A stretch of 64,000 nt of DNA, taken from Stenopsyche tienmushanensis. Lineage: Eukaryota; Arthropoda; Insecta; Trichoptera; Stenopsychidae. The position numbers and the translations under genes are program-made. Below the pieces are notes generated by a model. The model made no database searches and was not told the origin of the DNA. It worked only from the letters and a program-made list of their open reading frames with translations. The stretch covers positions 186,001 to 250,000 of the forward strand of contig WACJ01000123.1 of NCBI GenBank assembly GCA_008973525.1. The letters run 5' to 3'. Every line of letters starts with the position of its first letter. The first letter of the stretch is position 1. Positions 45,351 through 58,904 of this stretch are shown one piece after another.

Positions 45351-47349
45351 TTTAGAAATGTTTGTGAATTTGGTTATTAAAATTAGCCGAAGATAAAAAC
45401 TGCTTCAGAGTAAAAGTAAATTCTAGTTGGACTCCTTCAAAGTCAATGATTTGTATGTATAAGCTGCAAAAGAAAGTTCACATATAACGAGTGGTCGACA
45501 GCTAGCTCGAGACTCGAAAGCGAATTCAACAAGGGATCGATTTATCGGGAAAAGCTTCATAAATTCGTTTGGAGAACATTGATGTCAAAATGGACGAATG
45601 AATCTTGTGAAAATATCATTTTACTGTTACCATTAATCCGGATTATTTTACAGGAGCATTTTCCAGGTTATACCAAAAGTCTTAATGAAAGTATATATTA
45701 CTTCTATTTTCCATAAAAATCCATTGATCGATGGTTTAAAACTATCGGTTCTGTATTCAATCCTCAGAAACCAGCTGTTTTTACTAAAAATATAAGCTTA
45801 AAATAAAATTAGGAGCATAGAAATAAAATTCAAATGTGCATTCAGAAGGTCGTAGCATATGAATTTATGACTTTTTTTTGTATTCAAGCCATTTATGTAG
45901 TACCAAATATTTGCTAGCAGAACTCGCCTCGGGATAATATATCGACATTAAATGCCTTTCACCGGCTAAAATCGTTGACAGAAAACATATGTTTTTTATA
46001 TCTCATAAAAAGGCGTTGGCAATACGTGAGAGTTCGATACAGAACACAAAGACAATTTTCATTTGCAATTAAAAGCCATTTAAATAAACTATGTATTTAG
46101 TAAGACATGCTTTTGCCGGAACCCATAATAAAGAAGAGAAGATGCTTGATGGGGCATGCAAGGTGCTATAATGGTTTTTAAGAAATTCCCCAGTAAAGGC
46201 CGCGTTCGTTTATTTGCATATGAATTGTCGCTCTTCTCTGAAATTGTATGTTTGCCCTCTGTGTAAAAGGTTTACGTTTGCACCAAAAATAAGAAGCAAA
46301 TTCATAGAATACTTTTGGAGGCATTTTTTCGATCGATGAATGAGACGAAGAAGAATATTTGGAGACGAGTAGCCGTCGTTTCTTAGATGCATTGCGATTT
46401 AAAGATTCGGCGTTTGCAGAATTGAAAAGTTCATTTGCATCAGGAAGACTACTTTCTTATCTGGTCGCTCGGAGGCATGACGTTGATTAGTAGACGACCA
46501 TTTAAAGACAAGCGACAATCCAAATCCTGTCCATGTTTGTTTTCTGCCTTTAAATCGACTCTAATATTTCGACCCGTGGAGTGTTATAGGCTTTTATATA
46601 ACCAGCGGTAACCTGTTTTATAATGCAGTTTTTTTTTCATCGGACAATGCTTTCTCTGCGGACGCCCCGGGCGGATTTGGGTGCGACGCCCCTCACAAAA
46701 AGTCGAGCGATAGGACGAGCAATTCGCGAGTGATAAGAGCACACGGAGAAAGTTTGTTTATCTGGCAGGTTAGTCGGATTAGGAGAGTCGGAGGTAGAAA
46801 GGACCGCGGGCAGCTGGAGTCGTTGTCACGTTTGGTGCAGATCGTGACCGACTTCCTTGCCTTTTTCTCGACAAAAAGGCAACCTACGTCCGAGTGTCTT
46901 CTGGCCGAAGAAGGGAAAGCAGATACACCTGCGGATGCCCATTAGGCTTTGCGCTTTTCATTAAGACTCGGCGTAATTCTCAAATTACATCCATTCGCAA
47001 AGGAGACATCTGCGAACTTGTGTGTAAAGTCTCAAAATCCAATCGATAGAAGATAAAGCCAAAATCGCGATCGTGCTAAAATAGAACTTTCGCTTTCGAA
47101 GGCGGAGGAGTCTGGCAATCGAACTCTATCTTTATGGTTCTTGCATCATCTCACGTTTAATCGATTCAATCTTGACTCTGCCCTGTGGCCTTTCTTTGAT
47201 TTCCGTTTTCGTTTATCTGCATATTTAATCCTTTTTGTAAATCTCCATCAATTGGAACCGAACTTGGATACTCTATGTTGAGTTCAATCTCTGTCTAGGT
47301 ACTGTTAAGGAAAGAGCTTTATTTGTCAAAATTCTTATTGCACTAATAA
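45351..47349. other. No gene; one GC-rich block
   Basis: Mostly AT-rich. A GC-richer block at about 46650-46960 includes a 71-codon frame (46730-46945) with no recognisable domain and could be a regulatory or untranslated segment. No gene is supported. Confidence 0.35.
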
Positions 47350-47697
47350 CCCTCTGAGTAATTAGCTATTTTAATATCATTAAAACTTAGATACTATAAT
47401 CGTTTGTCCGTCACTTATCATCCATACAAATAAACACTCTCGATAGCACACAATATTCAGTTATTTCTTAAAGTAAACAAAAACAATACACTTGAAATCA
47501 TTATATCATTCACACATCATTATTAGTCTTAAGTTTAGATACAATCGTGCGTTGTACGCAGGAATTCTCTCCGTCTCTGTTTCCCATGCACAGCTATCAA
47601 ACTCCGTCGCTGTCTTTCTCCAAGCTCAACGTGCATGAATGATCTTACCGAATCACTGGAATTCGCTCGCAAATACGCGATCATCCTACCATACGGG
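47350..47697 (+). repeat. Repeat family F, copy 2
   Basis: It starts CCTCTGAGTAATTAGC and ends CCATACGGG, with TAA/TTA at the edges. It is collinear with 6902-7375, including AACTTAGATACTATA, AGCACACAATATTCAG and AATACACTTGAAATCA. The edges suggest a decayed TTAA insertion. Non-coding. Confidence 0.65.
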
Positions 47698-48355
47698 TTA
47701 GGGCGTATTCCCTTTTAATTATTTGCAAATCTATGAGCGTCCTATCTAATGGAGCTTCAGTGGCAGAGTTTATTTGTATGGGATGATTATATGAAGTGTC
47801 ATTCAAACGATTCGTTCAGTTTTGTTATATTTACAATGATCGTAATTATGAAAAATATTTTGTCATTTCTCTCTATGCCCTTAGTAATATTGATATCAGA
47901 ATAAATCAACAGCGCTGTATGCCCATATGATTAGTGTGACGCAGATAATATTCAGATGTTTCTCGATAAATATGCAAAATCGATCATTCTCATTTATGTA
48001 GATTTTTTTTGGATTTCTTGAGAAACCAAATTTATGGCTATATTTTAAGACGGTTGAAAGATTGTAATAGCGATACGATTTTTGTTGGATAGGTTGTTTG
48101 CCGGCAAGTTGTTTGTAGTTTTAAGCCAAAACAGATGTGTGTTAATAATTTATTTCGAACGTTGGAAATATATCGTAATTCATTGATTTTTCTAATCGAA
48201 TGGAGGAAATCCGATTCTATTTTATAAAGCATGTGTTTTTTGAAGAGTTATTTTAAAAAAAATATGAATGAAATTCAATTTCATACTAAGATAATAATAT
48301 TTATATGCAGTACTTTACTGTTGAAAATACATTTTTTATTAGAAGTCTCTAAGTG
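47698..48355. other. No gene recognised
   Basis: AT-rich sequence between two TTAA-type elements. Nothing specific was found. Confidence 0.4.
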
Positions 48356-48359
48356 TTAA

Positions 48360-48935
48360 CCTGTTAAGCGGGGAAGTTCCTGTTCAATAACGCAACGTAC
48401 AGTGGGCGCGCACATTTCCGTTAGGACGTATATATACGTCCCGCCCACCTGGCATATTATTAAGCTTAAAATTTATAAAAAAATCAATGAAACATATATT
48501 TCTTTATTTATTTAGATACATAAACATATATAAAAGTTAACAAATACGAAACAACAAATAAAAGCACACAAAGAAAATGGAAACATGTTTAAAAAAATAA
48601 AATATATCCTTACATAAATTCAAAACTCAACTTCAACATGTAGTGCTACTTCATATTTCGGACACCGGACATTTCTTGGCTTTAGTTCCCGTTCATTTGT
48701 TCTTTGAAAATGTCTTTCAACCAAGCGTGAGAGTTTAGGTGTAATGCTATTTTTTGATGGCATTGGCTGGCTTTTTACTATATAACTGAGCATCAATACG
48801 TCTTTTTTTCTTTCCATTTTAAAACTATAAGTTTGCCTTTGAATCTTATCTTATGCTACTAGTCACAGTTTACTAAGTACACGCCCACTACAACACAATA
48901 GCGAAGTGCAACCAACTTGCTACCTATCTTAAATT
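48360..48935 (-). mobile_element. piggyBac-like remnant, copy 2 (family E)
   Basis: TTAA at 48356-48359, then CCTGTTAAGCGGGGAAGTTC, ACGCAACGTACAGTGGGCGC and the palindrome GACGTATATATACGTC (48425-48440). The minus-strand frame 48817-48620 reads PKLSRLVERHFQRTNERELK, a piggyBac C-terminal block. Two more copies of the palindrome motif follow (49024-49039, and a diverged one at about 49068-49084), so the element may extend to about 49142. Confidence 0.7.
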
Positions 48936-49142
48936 CATGTCAAAACATGTATCGACAACTGACACATTCGCTAAACAACAAAAAAAAGTTCCGCCTGCTT
49001 TAGGACTCAACTTATATTTCGATGACGTATATATACGTCCTAAACAATTTCGATGCAGTTTACATTGGACGTATATATGCGTCCCGTCGTTGTTATTGTC
49101 ATCAGCGTTTCTGTGGGATCGCCTCGCCGAAAAAAAAGATAC

Positions 49143-52100
49143 TTAATTATTTTGTGCCATATGACTGATTGATAATCGCTACACCAAATTATTTATTGCT
49201 GATAAATTTGATTTTAAATGCGATTTTTTGAAAACAACAAATAACATATGCATTTCGGTCAGTAGGCGAACTCATCCATCCCCATTGTACCGTATCACTG
49301 CTTAAATTGAATACCATTATCATCATACTATATAAATTCATAGATTTAGATTAAATTTGTTATTAAAAATGATGAATTATCAATAAGGGGTAAATAAATT
49401 GAGACAAAAACCATCAATATTTTAACTTGTTATTCAGATTATTCCATTCGAGGATTTGATTCTTTGATAATTTACTATCAATATCTGAGATATTTTCCAA
49501 AGCAGTATATCAATCGAGTAAAAACTGAATTTAACTAAAACAATCGTTAAATTAAGTAGCTCAATAGGGTATTTTTGTAGAATTAGATTTCGACGATCGA
49601 AATTCTTCGAGCTACAAATTAACCATTGAGTAGTCTTGTCAGGTTGGCGATCACATTTTGAATGCTTAAACGTTGTTAAAAGTGTGTTTGATACGAAAAA
49701 ATATCTTCATATGGTGGTGATGAAATAAGAGTCTCAAAATGGGGTCGTTTTGTAGCCATTTACAGCACGAATTTCTATGATTGGCAATGACTTCTTATAT
49801 CCCACACAGAGTACAGAATAGTATGGCCATAGCGTTATTAGAATGAATGCATTGTTATTCATTATCGACACCAAACCGGTCTATTTTTCGTCTTATCTGA
49901 TTCTAAATTATAATAATAGATATGAATTGGCAGCGTACCGTTCGCGCTTTCGAGTGCTCCGACGAAAGAGAAATGCTTGCCCCTAATGTTTGGGTACTTT
50001 CTAATATTTTTTAATCCTAATTAATATAGAGATATTATCGGTTTATTGTGCTATCGGAAAGAACGCGTTCACTTTGAGCTTCATTAATGCCATTAAGCCC
50101 ACCGAAAGACCGGCGATCGAACCATTCACAATAGTCTCTGTCTACAATCGTATGATTTTATGTTGTTCACATGCATGCATGAGATTATAAGAGCTTGTTT
50201 TTTATCGTTTTATTTATATATCATTTTAGACAATAGGTCATTAGTCTATGATGTAAAAGGATCTTTGAACTTAATGTTAATATGATTGATTGTGTAAAGG
50301 AAAAACCATCAAATTTCAACAGCCCACATTCGTAAATAACAATCAATACTTCTCTTTGAGCGTTCCACTTGTTACATTACCGCCTAATTACCTATTTAAT
50401 AAAATTTAGCACGATCAATCTTAAGAAAACATAAAAACCAGATGGAATGTATTGATTTATGTTAGAGGTTGATTGATTGCTAAACAGTTTTCTTATTTTA
50501 TTGCGGTCTTAAATTCAATAACGACGAACAAGTTAAAAGTTGTTAGTAAGTTTTCCTTATTTATAAAAATCATATTGCCATAATCATTATTTCCAAATAG
50601 TATGATACAACATGTGTACCGTAGCCTTGTCAAGCGTTACTTGTCGATGGTACAACTAGGGGTCTCAAATATTCGTAATATCAATCATTCGAATACGAAT
50701 ATGAAAAAAAATATGAAAAATTCGAATACGAATATATACTCGGAATTTTTCTGTACAAATTAACGCGGTGTTTTAAATTAACGCGACCCGAACGAGTCTT
50801 TACTTTTTCGATATCACTCGTCGCTCCAAATTATCGGTGAACTTCTCTTTCATTTAAAAACGCTTGTTTTACATTAAAAAATGAATCGTTTCAGTTTGAT
50901 TGCTTTAATTTTTCACAATACAAGCATTTAATTTAAGGATCCGCTAGCTAATACATTGACAAAACAGAATGTTTCCTGCGACTGTTGATCTAATGAATCG
51001 ACATTCAATCGAATATATGCGAGTTGTTATCGGCGGTTTGACAGCTATAATGCAATTAAATGGATAGCACTTGTTCTGGCGGATCTCGTATACATGTAGA
51101 GACATGCTACTTACTTTTTTTCTATTGTCTAATAGCAGCTTTATATATTTCCTGTCGCGAACAATTAATCGATGTTACGAAACGTGTGCGATTATATCGT
51201 ATTGACATCGCCTGCTTCATTTATAAAAGTGAAATCTTTTCATTACAATCGCAAAGAGTTATGCAACATATTTTTTAAATTCAATAAAATCTGTTAATTT
51301 AGCTGTATATATAATATAAAATACTAGGTCATATTTTTTGATTTGGTCGTCATGCTTTGAAAAGTTGTTGAAAATTAGAACACTCTTAAATGGCCAGTTT
51401 ACTTTCAGCGGTCAAGGCTTTCATGATATTAAGTGCTAAAAAATAATGCAAACTTTGTATAAGACGCATAATATTAGCCCTGTATGTTTATGTTTAAAAA
51501 AAAATATTTATTTCTTTTTATAAATCTGTAATATATTGGCTTATTAAATTTGTATATTTTTTACTTTTTTATCGCACCGGGAATATTTTTGTCATATAAA
51601 TAACTTTCAAAGAACACTTGTTGTCAATATAATTATAAGTTATAAATTTACTTTCACCTGAAGAATTGCCTTTGGATAGATTTATGCACATGTCAAATAT
51701 TTTTGTATTTGGCATATGAAATTTTAAATTGGTTTTAATACAATTTATGCTTGAAATAGGCGAGATTTTATGGTGGACTTCGATCGCCCAAAGATAATAA
51801 AAATATTGTTGCTTCTTGTAATCCGAAAAATCGATCAAACTCCATCAATCCAAGTGGGCGGAATATTTATCAACATTTCAAGAATGATACTTTTTTTGAT
51901 CTGAAACAATAGCCGTGTGTATATTTCGAGAGACATGAGTTGTCGCCATTTATCGCAGTTACATTCGTAAGTGACGTTTCAATAGTAAATTAAGTAAACG
52001 AATAAGAAATAGTTGACGATTCTTTGTGTGATAAACGATATTCGTTTCCAGTTTGAGAAGCCAGTTTGCGGACAGATTTTCCCATGCAGTTACGGCAAAC

Positions 52101-54889
52101 CCTGTTGGAAAACAGCTCTGGGAAATCGAGAAAATTTTAGCCTACGATTGTTCAGAAACAATGAACAGATTTGTAAGATAGCTTTTGCTGACAAACAGCA
52201 ACAATTAAATCTAAATGATAAATTCAATTTCTTAATTTGTATGAGAATAAGTTTAAAAATATGCCATTACTGCCACTTATTTGTTAGTTTTTCTTATCAT
52301 TTGTATGAAATGGTGAAAATTTGTTATATAATGTGTTTCTACAAAAAAATTAACATTCCCCAATAAAAAACGATGACTATTTGAAATGTTATTTAATCTT
52401 ACAATTATATGTTAAAAAATGAGGTCATTTGAAACTCCAATATTTTAATTTATAATAGATTGTTCAGTTCATCTTCAGTCACAAGATAGTTTGTTTCTTC
52501 GACTGTTTCTTCGTTCTGCCGTACCTTTTTTCAATGTATTTGAACACTACTCTACAAATATAGTCTGTGATCGATTTGATTCAATACGCAAGATATTTTA
52601 AACCACTTTTTATTCATTCTCTCACTTTGAACCTAGTTTTCTAAACTAAAAAAATCCACTTTTAAATTGTTTAAATCAACATTGACGAACAGTCAGAAAT
52701 TCTCCGAGCGTATCACAAATATTTTTAGTTGCAGTTGTAGCAATTTTTTTTGAAGATATTCGTATAGTATGCAACTTCGCGTAAATTGTTTGTTTGGTAC
52801 AAAATCCATCATCTTGAAGCGCTATTTGAAGTATATATTTTAATAAAATAACGTTTTTCGAAAAAAACGACATTTTCGACTGGACAATCTATTAATAATT
52901 ACACGATCGATACGAAACAATAGCACACCTCGCTTTCGTTCGACTGTCAAATTAATATTTTTCCTGCATAACAATCGTTTGTATTGAGTGCATCATCGTG
53001 TTTCGCTAAAAATAATGCATTCTGTACGATTTACTCAATTGCGCGATTGTTCCTGCTCGTGCGAAAAAGTGTCGAAACTGCAAACTCATCTAATAAATTG
53101 GATTTTTAAAATAGCTCGTATTAAATACGATCTTAAACACGAACGAAATATTATCAAATTACCACCTGAGACTTTCTCAAATGAACGATTACAGTCTCGA
53201 GAGGTCGTCTAACCTTCACTTCGAAGACCTGGTACATTTGGCAGAGCGTCCGTAACTATTCACCGTCGCATTTTATTTTTTGACATTTAATAAGACGTCA
53301 GTGAAAAGCGTTCGATTCGATTAAAAAACGATGTCCCGAACGATGGTGGGAATTACGGGCATACATTTCAAATCATTTTATAATTGCATACGCATTTAAC
53401 CTAGAAAGCGCCGCATAAATATTCTCAGTTTGAAATGGGAATTCAGCCTTCATAATCGGTCAGCTAGAACCACGTTTATCCATGTTAAATTCCTTGATCG
53501 ATTGTTGTGCGCTCTTTAAGTGGATTAAACAATCGATAAAACACGGCATTCTATCAGAGAAGCTATTTGTGCCCGTCGTTAACGAGCTTTTATTTTCTGT
53601 CGACCTGACATAAAACTGGTATTGTATCATTTTCTATAACATCAGAAGCAAATTCCTAAGATTGAGGTGCAGATAAAGAAGACCGGTTCACGCAACGAGA
53701 TTGCCGTTAAATCTGGTCATCCTAACTATCCCTCGACTGGTTTGCCGACGGTCTCTCGACGATAGATCGCTCTTTTTATTTAACGACCGTGTTATTATCG
53801 GGAAATTGCAAACTCGAACCCGACGCGGCTGACATCGTTCCGGGAATTTTTAGATTCTCCCTCGTGACGCTCAGTTTGAGAAAGCTTTCGCGTCAACAGC
53901 TACGGAGCACTGTTCGCTTCTTAAAATATGGCACAAGATCGAAAAAGTCACCGACGATCGCCCGGAGCTGCGAGCTGTCGACGTTTCCTAGTTTCTTAGC
54001 ATTTTTGCAAGACAGTTAAATGTTTCATACCGTGAGACATTTCACGAATCGATACAAAGATTGCCGCTTGTAGACGGTCATCGATCATCAATGACAGACT
54101 AATGCTGCAAACTGGCCTCGCTGACAGCGAAAGTCATTCGAAATTCTATATCCATAAACGACATTTTTTTCAATTATCCTAACAAATTCAAAAAATTCTT
54201 CTAAAACAAGCAGGACAAGCAATCGTAGATTTATCCATATCGAAAAATTATTAATTTATTCATAGAACCGTTGGTTGTAGCCGTGTAAATGCCATTTGCA
54301 GATAGCACTCCTCCGCACGTTCTGTATAATTTTTGTACATTGCCTTGCACTTGCACCGGAATAACTGCAATTCCTTATTTTACAAACATTCGCTACGACT
54401 CTGTGTGATACCAATCTAAAAACAGATCAATTTTCTTCATCAACTAAGATTTTATTTATGACCATCTTCAAATGGATGTTCATCTGATTAAGTGCTATCA
54501 ATTTCAAATAAAATTAAATCAAACGATTATAAGCTTATTTATGACTAATTGCCAGTTAATTGCATTGTTTACGAGTTGTAAAAAATCATCATCTTCTTAT
54601 CTTTTAAATAAAAATAAATATTTGCAATTGAATTCAAATCTTATCGAGATGTGACAATTAAATAACGAGATGCGCGATCAATCGTGGCGCAATCCGTAAT
54701 AATGGTCTCGATCCACGTGTCGGATGCGATGAACGACGGAACACACGTTTGTGATTTTAATCGTTCGGTGATGCAGCAGGTGATCAATAAATTGACAAAC
54801 AATCGGCACAACGTATTTATTTAACTAACCCAAAATTGGAAAACCAACGGTAAGTGAACGTACGTGATACGGAGCAAGCGGGTAATGAT
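49143..54889. other. No gene; AT-rich, one local repeat
   Basis: Long stretch without a supported gene. At 50680-50750 the unit ATTCGAATACGAATAT is repeated imperfectly. Open frames of 60-117 codons show no domain I recognise. Slightly GC-richer sequence at 53690-53990 is unexplained. Confidence 0.4.
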
Positions 54890-55349
54890 CTGTAGCGTGG
54901 GCGATATATCATCCCCGCATAGTAGCGGCATCTACCACTTCTCTTCAGGTGCAATGTGCTATTTTAGCAGCGCCACCTCTTGTGGCCCTGCGGAGCCATT
55001 GCACCTGCTTACCGACCGATCGCTTCTTGCGCGTGCATTGTTACCGGCTGGGTAGTTACGCGCAGGAAGCGGGAGTCGAGAGAGTCGTCCATTGGCCTTG
55101 GCTGCGGGAGGTCGTCCCTCCTGCAGCCAGACCTCTCTCTCTCTACCTGTGCTGGGGAATAAATAGTTATCCTGTGAAGAGAGTCTTTCTGTTCAACGCC
55201 CTTCGTATTCCCATCCATTCGTCCAGTACATCACAGCCCGATAGCAGAACGGACCCGTGCAGTAGCGCGGCCATCCCGACGAGCACGTGGAGGTGGGGAG
55301 CCGCCCGGGGACTCTGCCCCGAGAGCGCCCCCGCCTCAAACGTTACAAT
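54890..55349 (+). repeat. Possible solo LTR
   Basis: A GC-rich block begins TGTAGCGTGG and ends ACGTTACA (TG..CA-type borders). It contains GCGCCACCTCTTGTGGCC and an AATAAA (in GGGAATAAATAG) upstream of a GC-rich tail, as in LTRs of insect retrotransposons. No second LTR or gag/pol was found, and I see no clean target duplication. The 183-codon frame here does not look like a protein. Confidence 0.35.
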
Positions 55350-55910
55350 CCATCCCAGGGTAAACGCTTTATCAGAGCGTCTTCTCGAACTCGAAGTTGG
55401 TCGTCTTTTCTTCTTTCTACGAAGATCTTCCCCTGTTGGGGTCCATAAACGAAGAGAGAACCCCCCTTCACGGAGGTCTGTTCGACAACTGTCCTACTGA
55501 GCGCCTTTTTTTACCAGCTCAAAATCCATCGCAAAATCCCAGCGTTTGCTTTGGTCGTCATTTGTTTTGACGATTAAGTTTAATTACTCACTTTGATCAC
55601 CGCCGTGTCCCTTTTTGAAAAACCGCCGCCCTTTTGACAATCTGCCGTTATTTTGACAGCTCGCTGATGTGATGACACCTCGTGGGAAGTCAGTAATGGC
55701 GTCATCATCCGAGTATCACTACTCCTTTGCAGAAATCTCTTCTTGAAATTAGAAAATCCGAATCTGATAGGCTTGCCATTTTACCAGTATTTCCTTCCCA
55801 AATATTATTTAATTTTGATGAATAATCACACAAACTGTTTCATTTTAGACACTAGTACTTTTCTTGACCAATAAAGGATATGCTTTATGATATATTAAAT
55901 ATTATTATAA
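55350..55910. other. No gene recognised
   Basis: Sequence between the possible LTR and the Jockey-like fragment. Nothing specific is recognised. Confidence 0.35.
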
Positions 55911-56635
55911 TGTATTTTTATTTATTTATAAACCTTTATTCAATAAATATAATATAGCAAGGTAAAATGGTGTATCAATATACACAATTACATACAAATG
56001 GATTAACAATTTAAGTCTTAGATTACTATCCTTATCTTAATTACAAGTATATATTTTAGTTATAATAAATTTTACATAATAAGAGTTAATTTAATTTTTG
56101 TATATATATAGGGGGAAAAATAGGAGACTTAAAACCCCTTTGCGACATTCCTTAAAAACTATCTTACAAACTAAACAAAATAAATAATTTAATCAATCAA
56201 TCATATATCCTTCATACGTCGCGCATTCATGACTATCAACTATAGTAAAATATGTTTAGGCATTTTGTGAACGTATCTAAAATTATTGTTTTGAGTGGTA
56301 TATTCGCCGAGTGTAGATATGAGATGATTGGTGTGATTTGGAATTTTTGAGTAAAAATTGAGTGTTAGCTTATGAAAAAAATTCTTTATAAGAGGAAGCT
56401 TAATTTTATTGTGAAAACGTTTAAGATTAGTGTATGGAAATGTATTGAAAACAATTTTTATGGCTTTGTTTTGTACGATTTGAAGTTTATTGTAGTTGGT
56501 GTTGCATATATTGCTCCAGACGGGAGCGGCGTATGTGAGTGTAGGTCGAATCAGCGTTTTGTATAATAAAAATTTGTTAGAGGCCGAGAGAGCACTGCGC
56601 CGACGAAATATGGAGTGCAGCGCCCCCATAGCTGC
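55911..56635 (-). mobile_element. 5'-truncated Jockey-like retrotransposon
   Basis: The minus strand starts in the RT C-terminal region and ends in an AT-rich 3' UTR and TTTA-rich tail. It is a typical 5'-truncated LINE insertion. The target duplication was not resolved. Confidence 0.75.
56240..56629 (-). pseudogene. Jockey-like reverse transcriptase C-terminus
   Basis: The frame reads LSASNKFLLYKTLIRPTLTY, then AAPVWSNICNTNYNKLQIVQ and NKAIKIVFN. This is the characteristic block after the RT domain in Jockey-clade elements. It is open to the stop but lacks catalytic motifs. Confidence 0.85.
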
Positions 56636-56859
56636 TAATCCGCGGAGTATTTAGGCTTTAGTATAGGCTATTTAGTATAGGCTTTGATAATGTATATTTC
56701 AAAATAATATACGTAGATAGTCTCAAAAATACCCAACTCTATGTGGTAAGTCTTTCAAAGGAGATACTAGCTAGATTTTCTAACTTAAAATTTAAAAAAA
56801 CATCATAGAAAATAATTATTATATTATACAATACTACAAGTACGCATTTATCACCGAAA

Positions 56860-57175
56860 ATGCCACAAAAATTTCTAAAAGAGGCCACAAGGTTTGTGTG
56901 TCTAACTGGTCGACTTTTCGGACCACTGACACAATGAATGAGCGCCTTACTACATACTCACGGGTGTTATTTAAATATTACAATCGGTCGAAAATATTGT
57001 TGTCTTTATTTTATTAGGGGAGGGATTAGACAACCTAGCATATATTATAAAAACGGGCAGAGTCTATCAGTGTTAATTTATGTAAAGTAGGACGATCAAG
57101 GAAAATGAAAACCTTGTGCACCTCTCGACTAAATCGGTATCCTGCGTTTTGCGGCCCAAGCCCAGCTGCATCCCT
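56860..57175 (-). repeat. Dispersed repeat family B, copy 3
   Basis: It shares AAATGCCACAAAAATTTCTA, GGTTTGTGTGTCTAACTGGT, ATGAATGAGCGCCTTAC and AGTGTTAATTTATGTAAAGT with copy 1, and matches 58905-59312 in inverse orientation through the GTTTTGCGGCCCAAG end. Confidence 0.65.
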
Positions 57176-58904
57176 TGTCTTCTTTGCCACCCGCTTGCTA
57201 AGATTTATTGCTCAATTGTTCATGGATCCAAAATTAGCGTTTACCGAGTGGTTTTCATAATGGCGAATTGTTATGTATCAAAAACTTGTAGCAAATATGC
57301 ATAATTAAAAAGTAGAAGTAGAAATCCGACAAAATATACAATTTTTTATTGACACGAAAATTTTCAAATCGTCCATGATTTCAAAAGCCTCAATTCGAAT
57401 CAAAAAGTATATAATTCCATTTTCTCAATATAATGCTGCATGCAAATGATTTACCGAGCTATTACGGCTGCGTTTTGGCAATCTTAACAAATATCATAGA
57501 CACAAAGATATGATAAACAATGAAATCATTACGACGAAGGCTTTGATAGTCGAAAGGAAATGAAAGCTTTGCATATTTCGGATTTAAATCAGAACCTCGT
57601 GAGTTTTTCCATTGATGAGAGCTCTTTTGTTTTCACTTTGAAAGGGTTATATATTAATAGCATTGCCGATCGAACAGAAATGGATGTTGATGAATAGAAT
57701 GTGTTCATTATGTGAGTCGTTTCACCGAGTAGCGGGCAGTTTTTGTGAAGACTGTCAACTCTCGACTCGATGCAAAGTTTTCTCGAAGAATATCTGCGTG
57801 AGAGTGGAAGCACTCCTTAGAACAATGGACCGCCGTCTATTTACATTTACCTCTGATACTTCGAATTAGACTTCTTTAACCTTTTTCAAATACCTTTCAC
57901 CTTTTTTTATGAACATGCTAATGAGATCTCACACCGATGTTCATTTACAGCGGGAGAAAATGCGAGGAGTTTATTCTTCGCGAACATCTCGACTATTAAA
58001 CGCCTTTCGGTTCATACATTTCATAGCATCGATCATTTTGCACAACATCATCTCGAATCGTATCATTTGGAATTTTGATTGCGCGAAATTATATTTAATC
58101 ATCTAGAATTGTATCGCATCATTTTGAAACATGAACACTGAAAGATATCATGAATCCTGGCGAATTAAAGCGGATTGCTCAAGAGAAATTATTGAAATTT
58201 TTTTTAGACGAATAAATTATTTCCTCCATTCGTCTCGAATTCTTTTTGTTTTTAGATCGAATCATTTTATTCTGTATAAAGAAGATGTATTCGCATAGAA
58301 TGGATGAATGAAAAACACTCGTGTTTAGCGATCGTAAATTTTCCCAAGGCGCGATCACAATTTCCCAGGCGATGCTAAAAACAAAAACGACTAGCAATTT
58401 ATATGATAAATTCACTTTTAAACTTGCATTTTCATGTAATTGTTAAATTTAATAACAGTGGAAAAACAGTCGACTGCAATTTAAAATTGCCATTCTGTAT
58501 GAACGTACACAAAAAATGTAATGAATGATGTCAGTAGAAACATCTCACAGTGACAAATCGCCTCTGAATAAATTTAATTGCATTAGATTTAATTATAATT
58601 GTATAATTTAATCACTGTAAATATCATAAAAAACGGTTTGTGGTCTTTACATCAAATCCACACGATGATAGACATCGATTCGATAATGTAGAAATCATAG
58701 ACCAATCTCTCTAATATTATTTACCAACCAGTTTAATTTATATGCCAAATGTGGCATTTGTTGATTGGTAAATATCCAGATATTTTCGTTGTATAATGGA
58801 GACAAATTATTATCATCAAAACGTAGATTGAAAAATCTTAAATATATGTTTTTTCCATTGCAGACTAGACATTTTAGAAGGTTTTGAAAAAGGCGAAAAA
58901 CAGG
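57176..58904. other. No gene recognised
   Basis: Unassigned AT-rich sequence with short chance frames only. Confidence 0.4.

Noticed and set aside
54949..55500. 183-codon frame in a GC-rich block
   Set aside because: GC-rich DNA favours long chance frames; composition is not protein-like and the block is better explained as LTR-like or regulatory.
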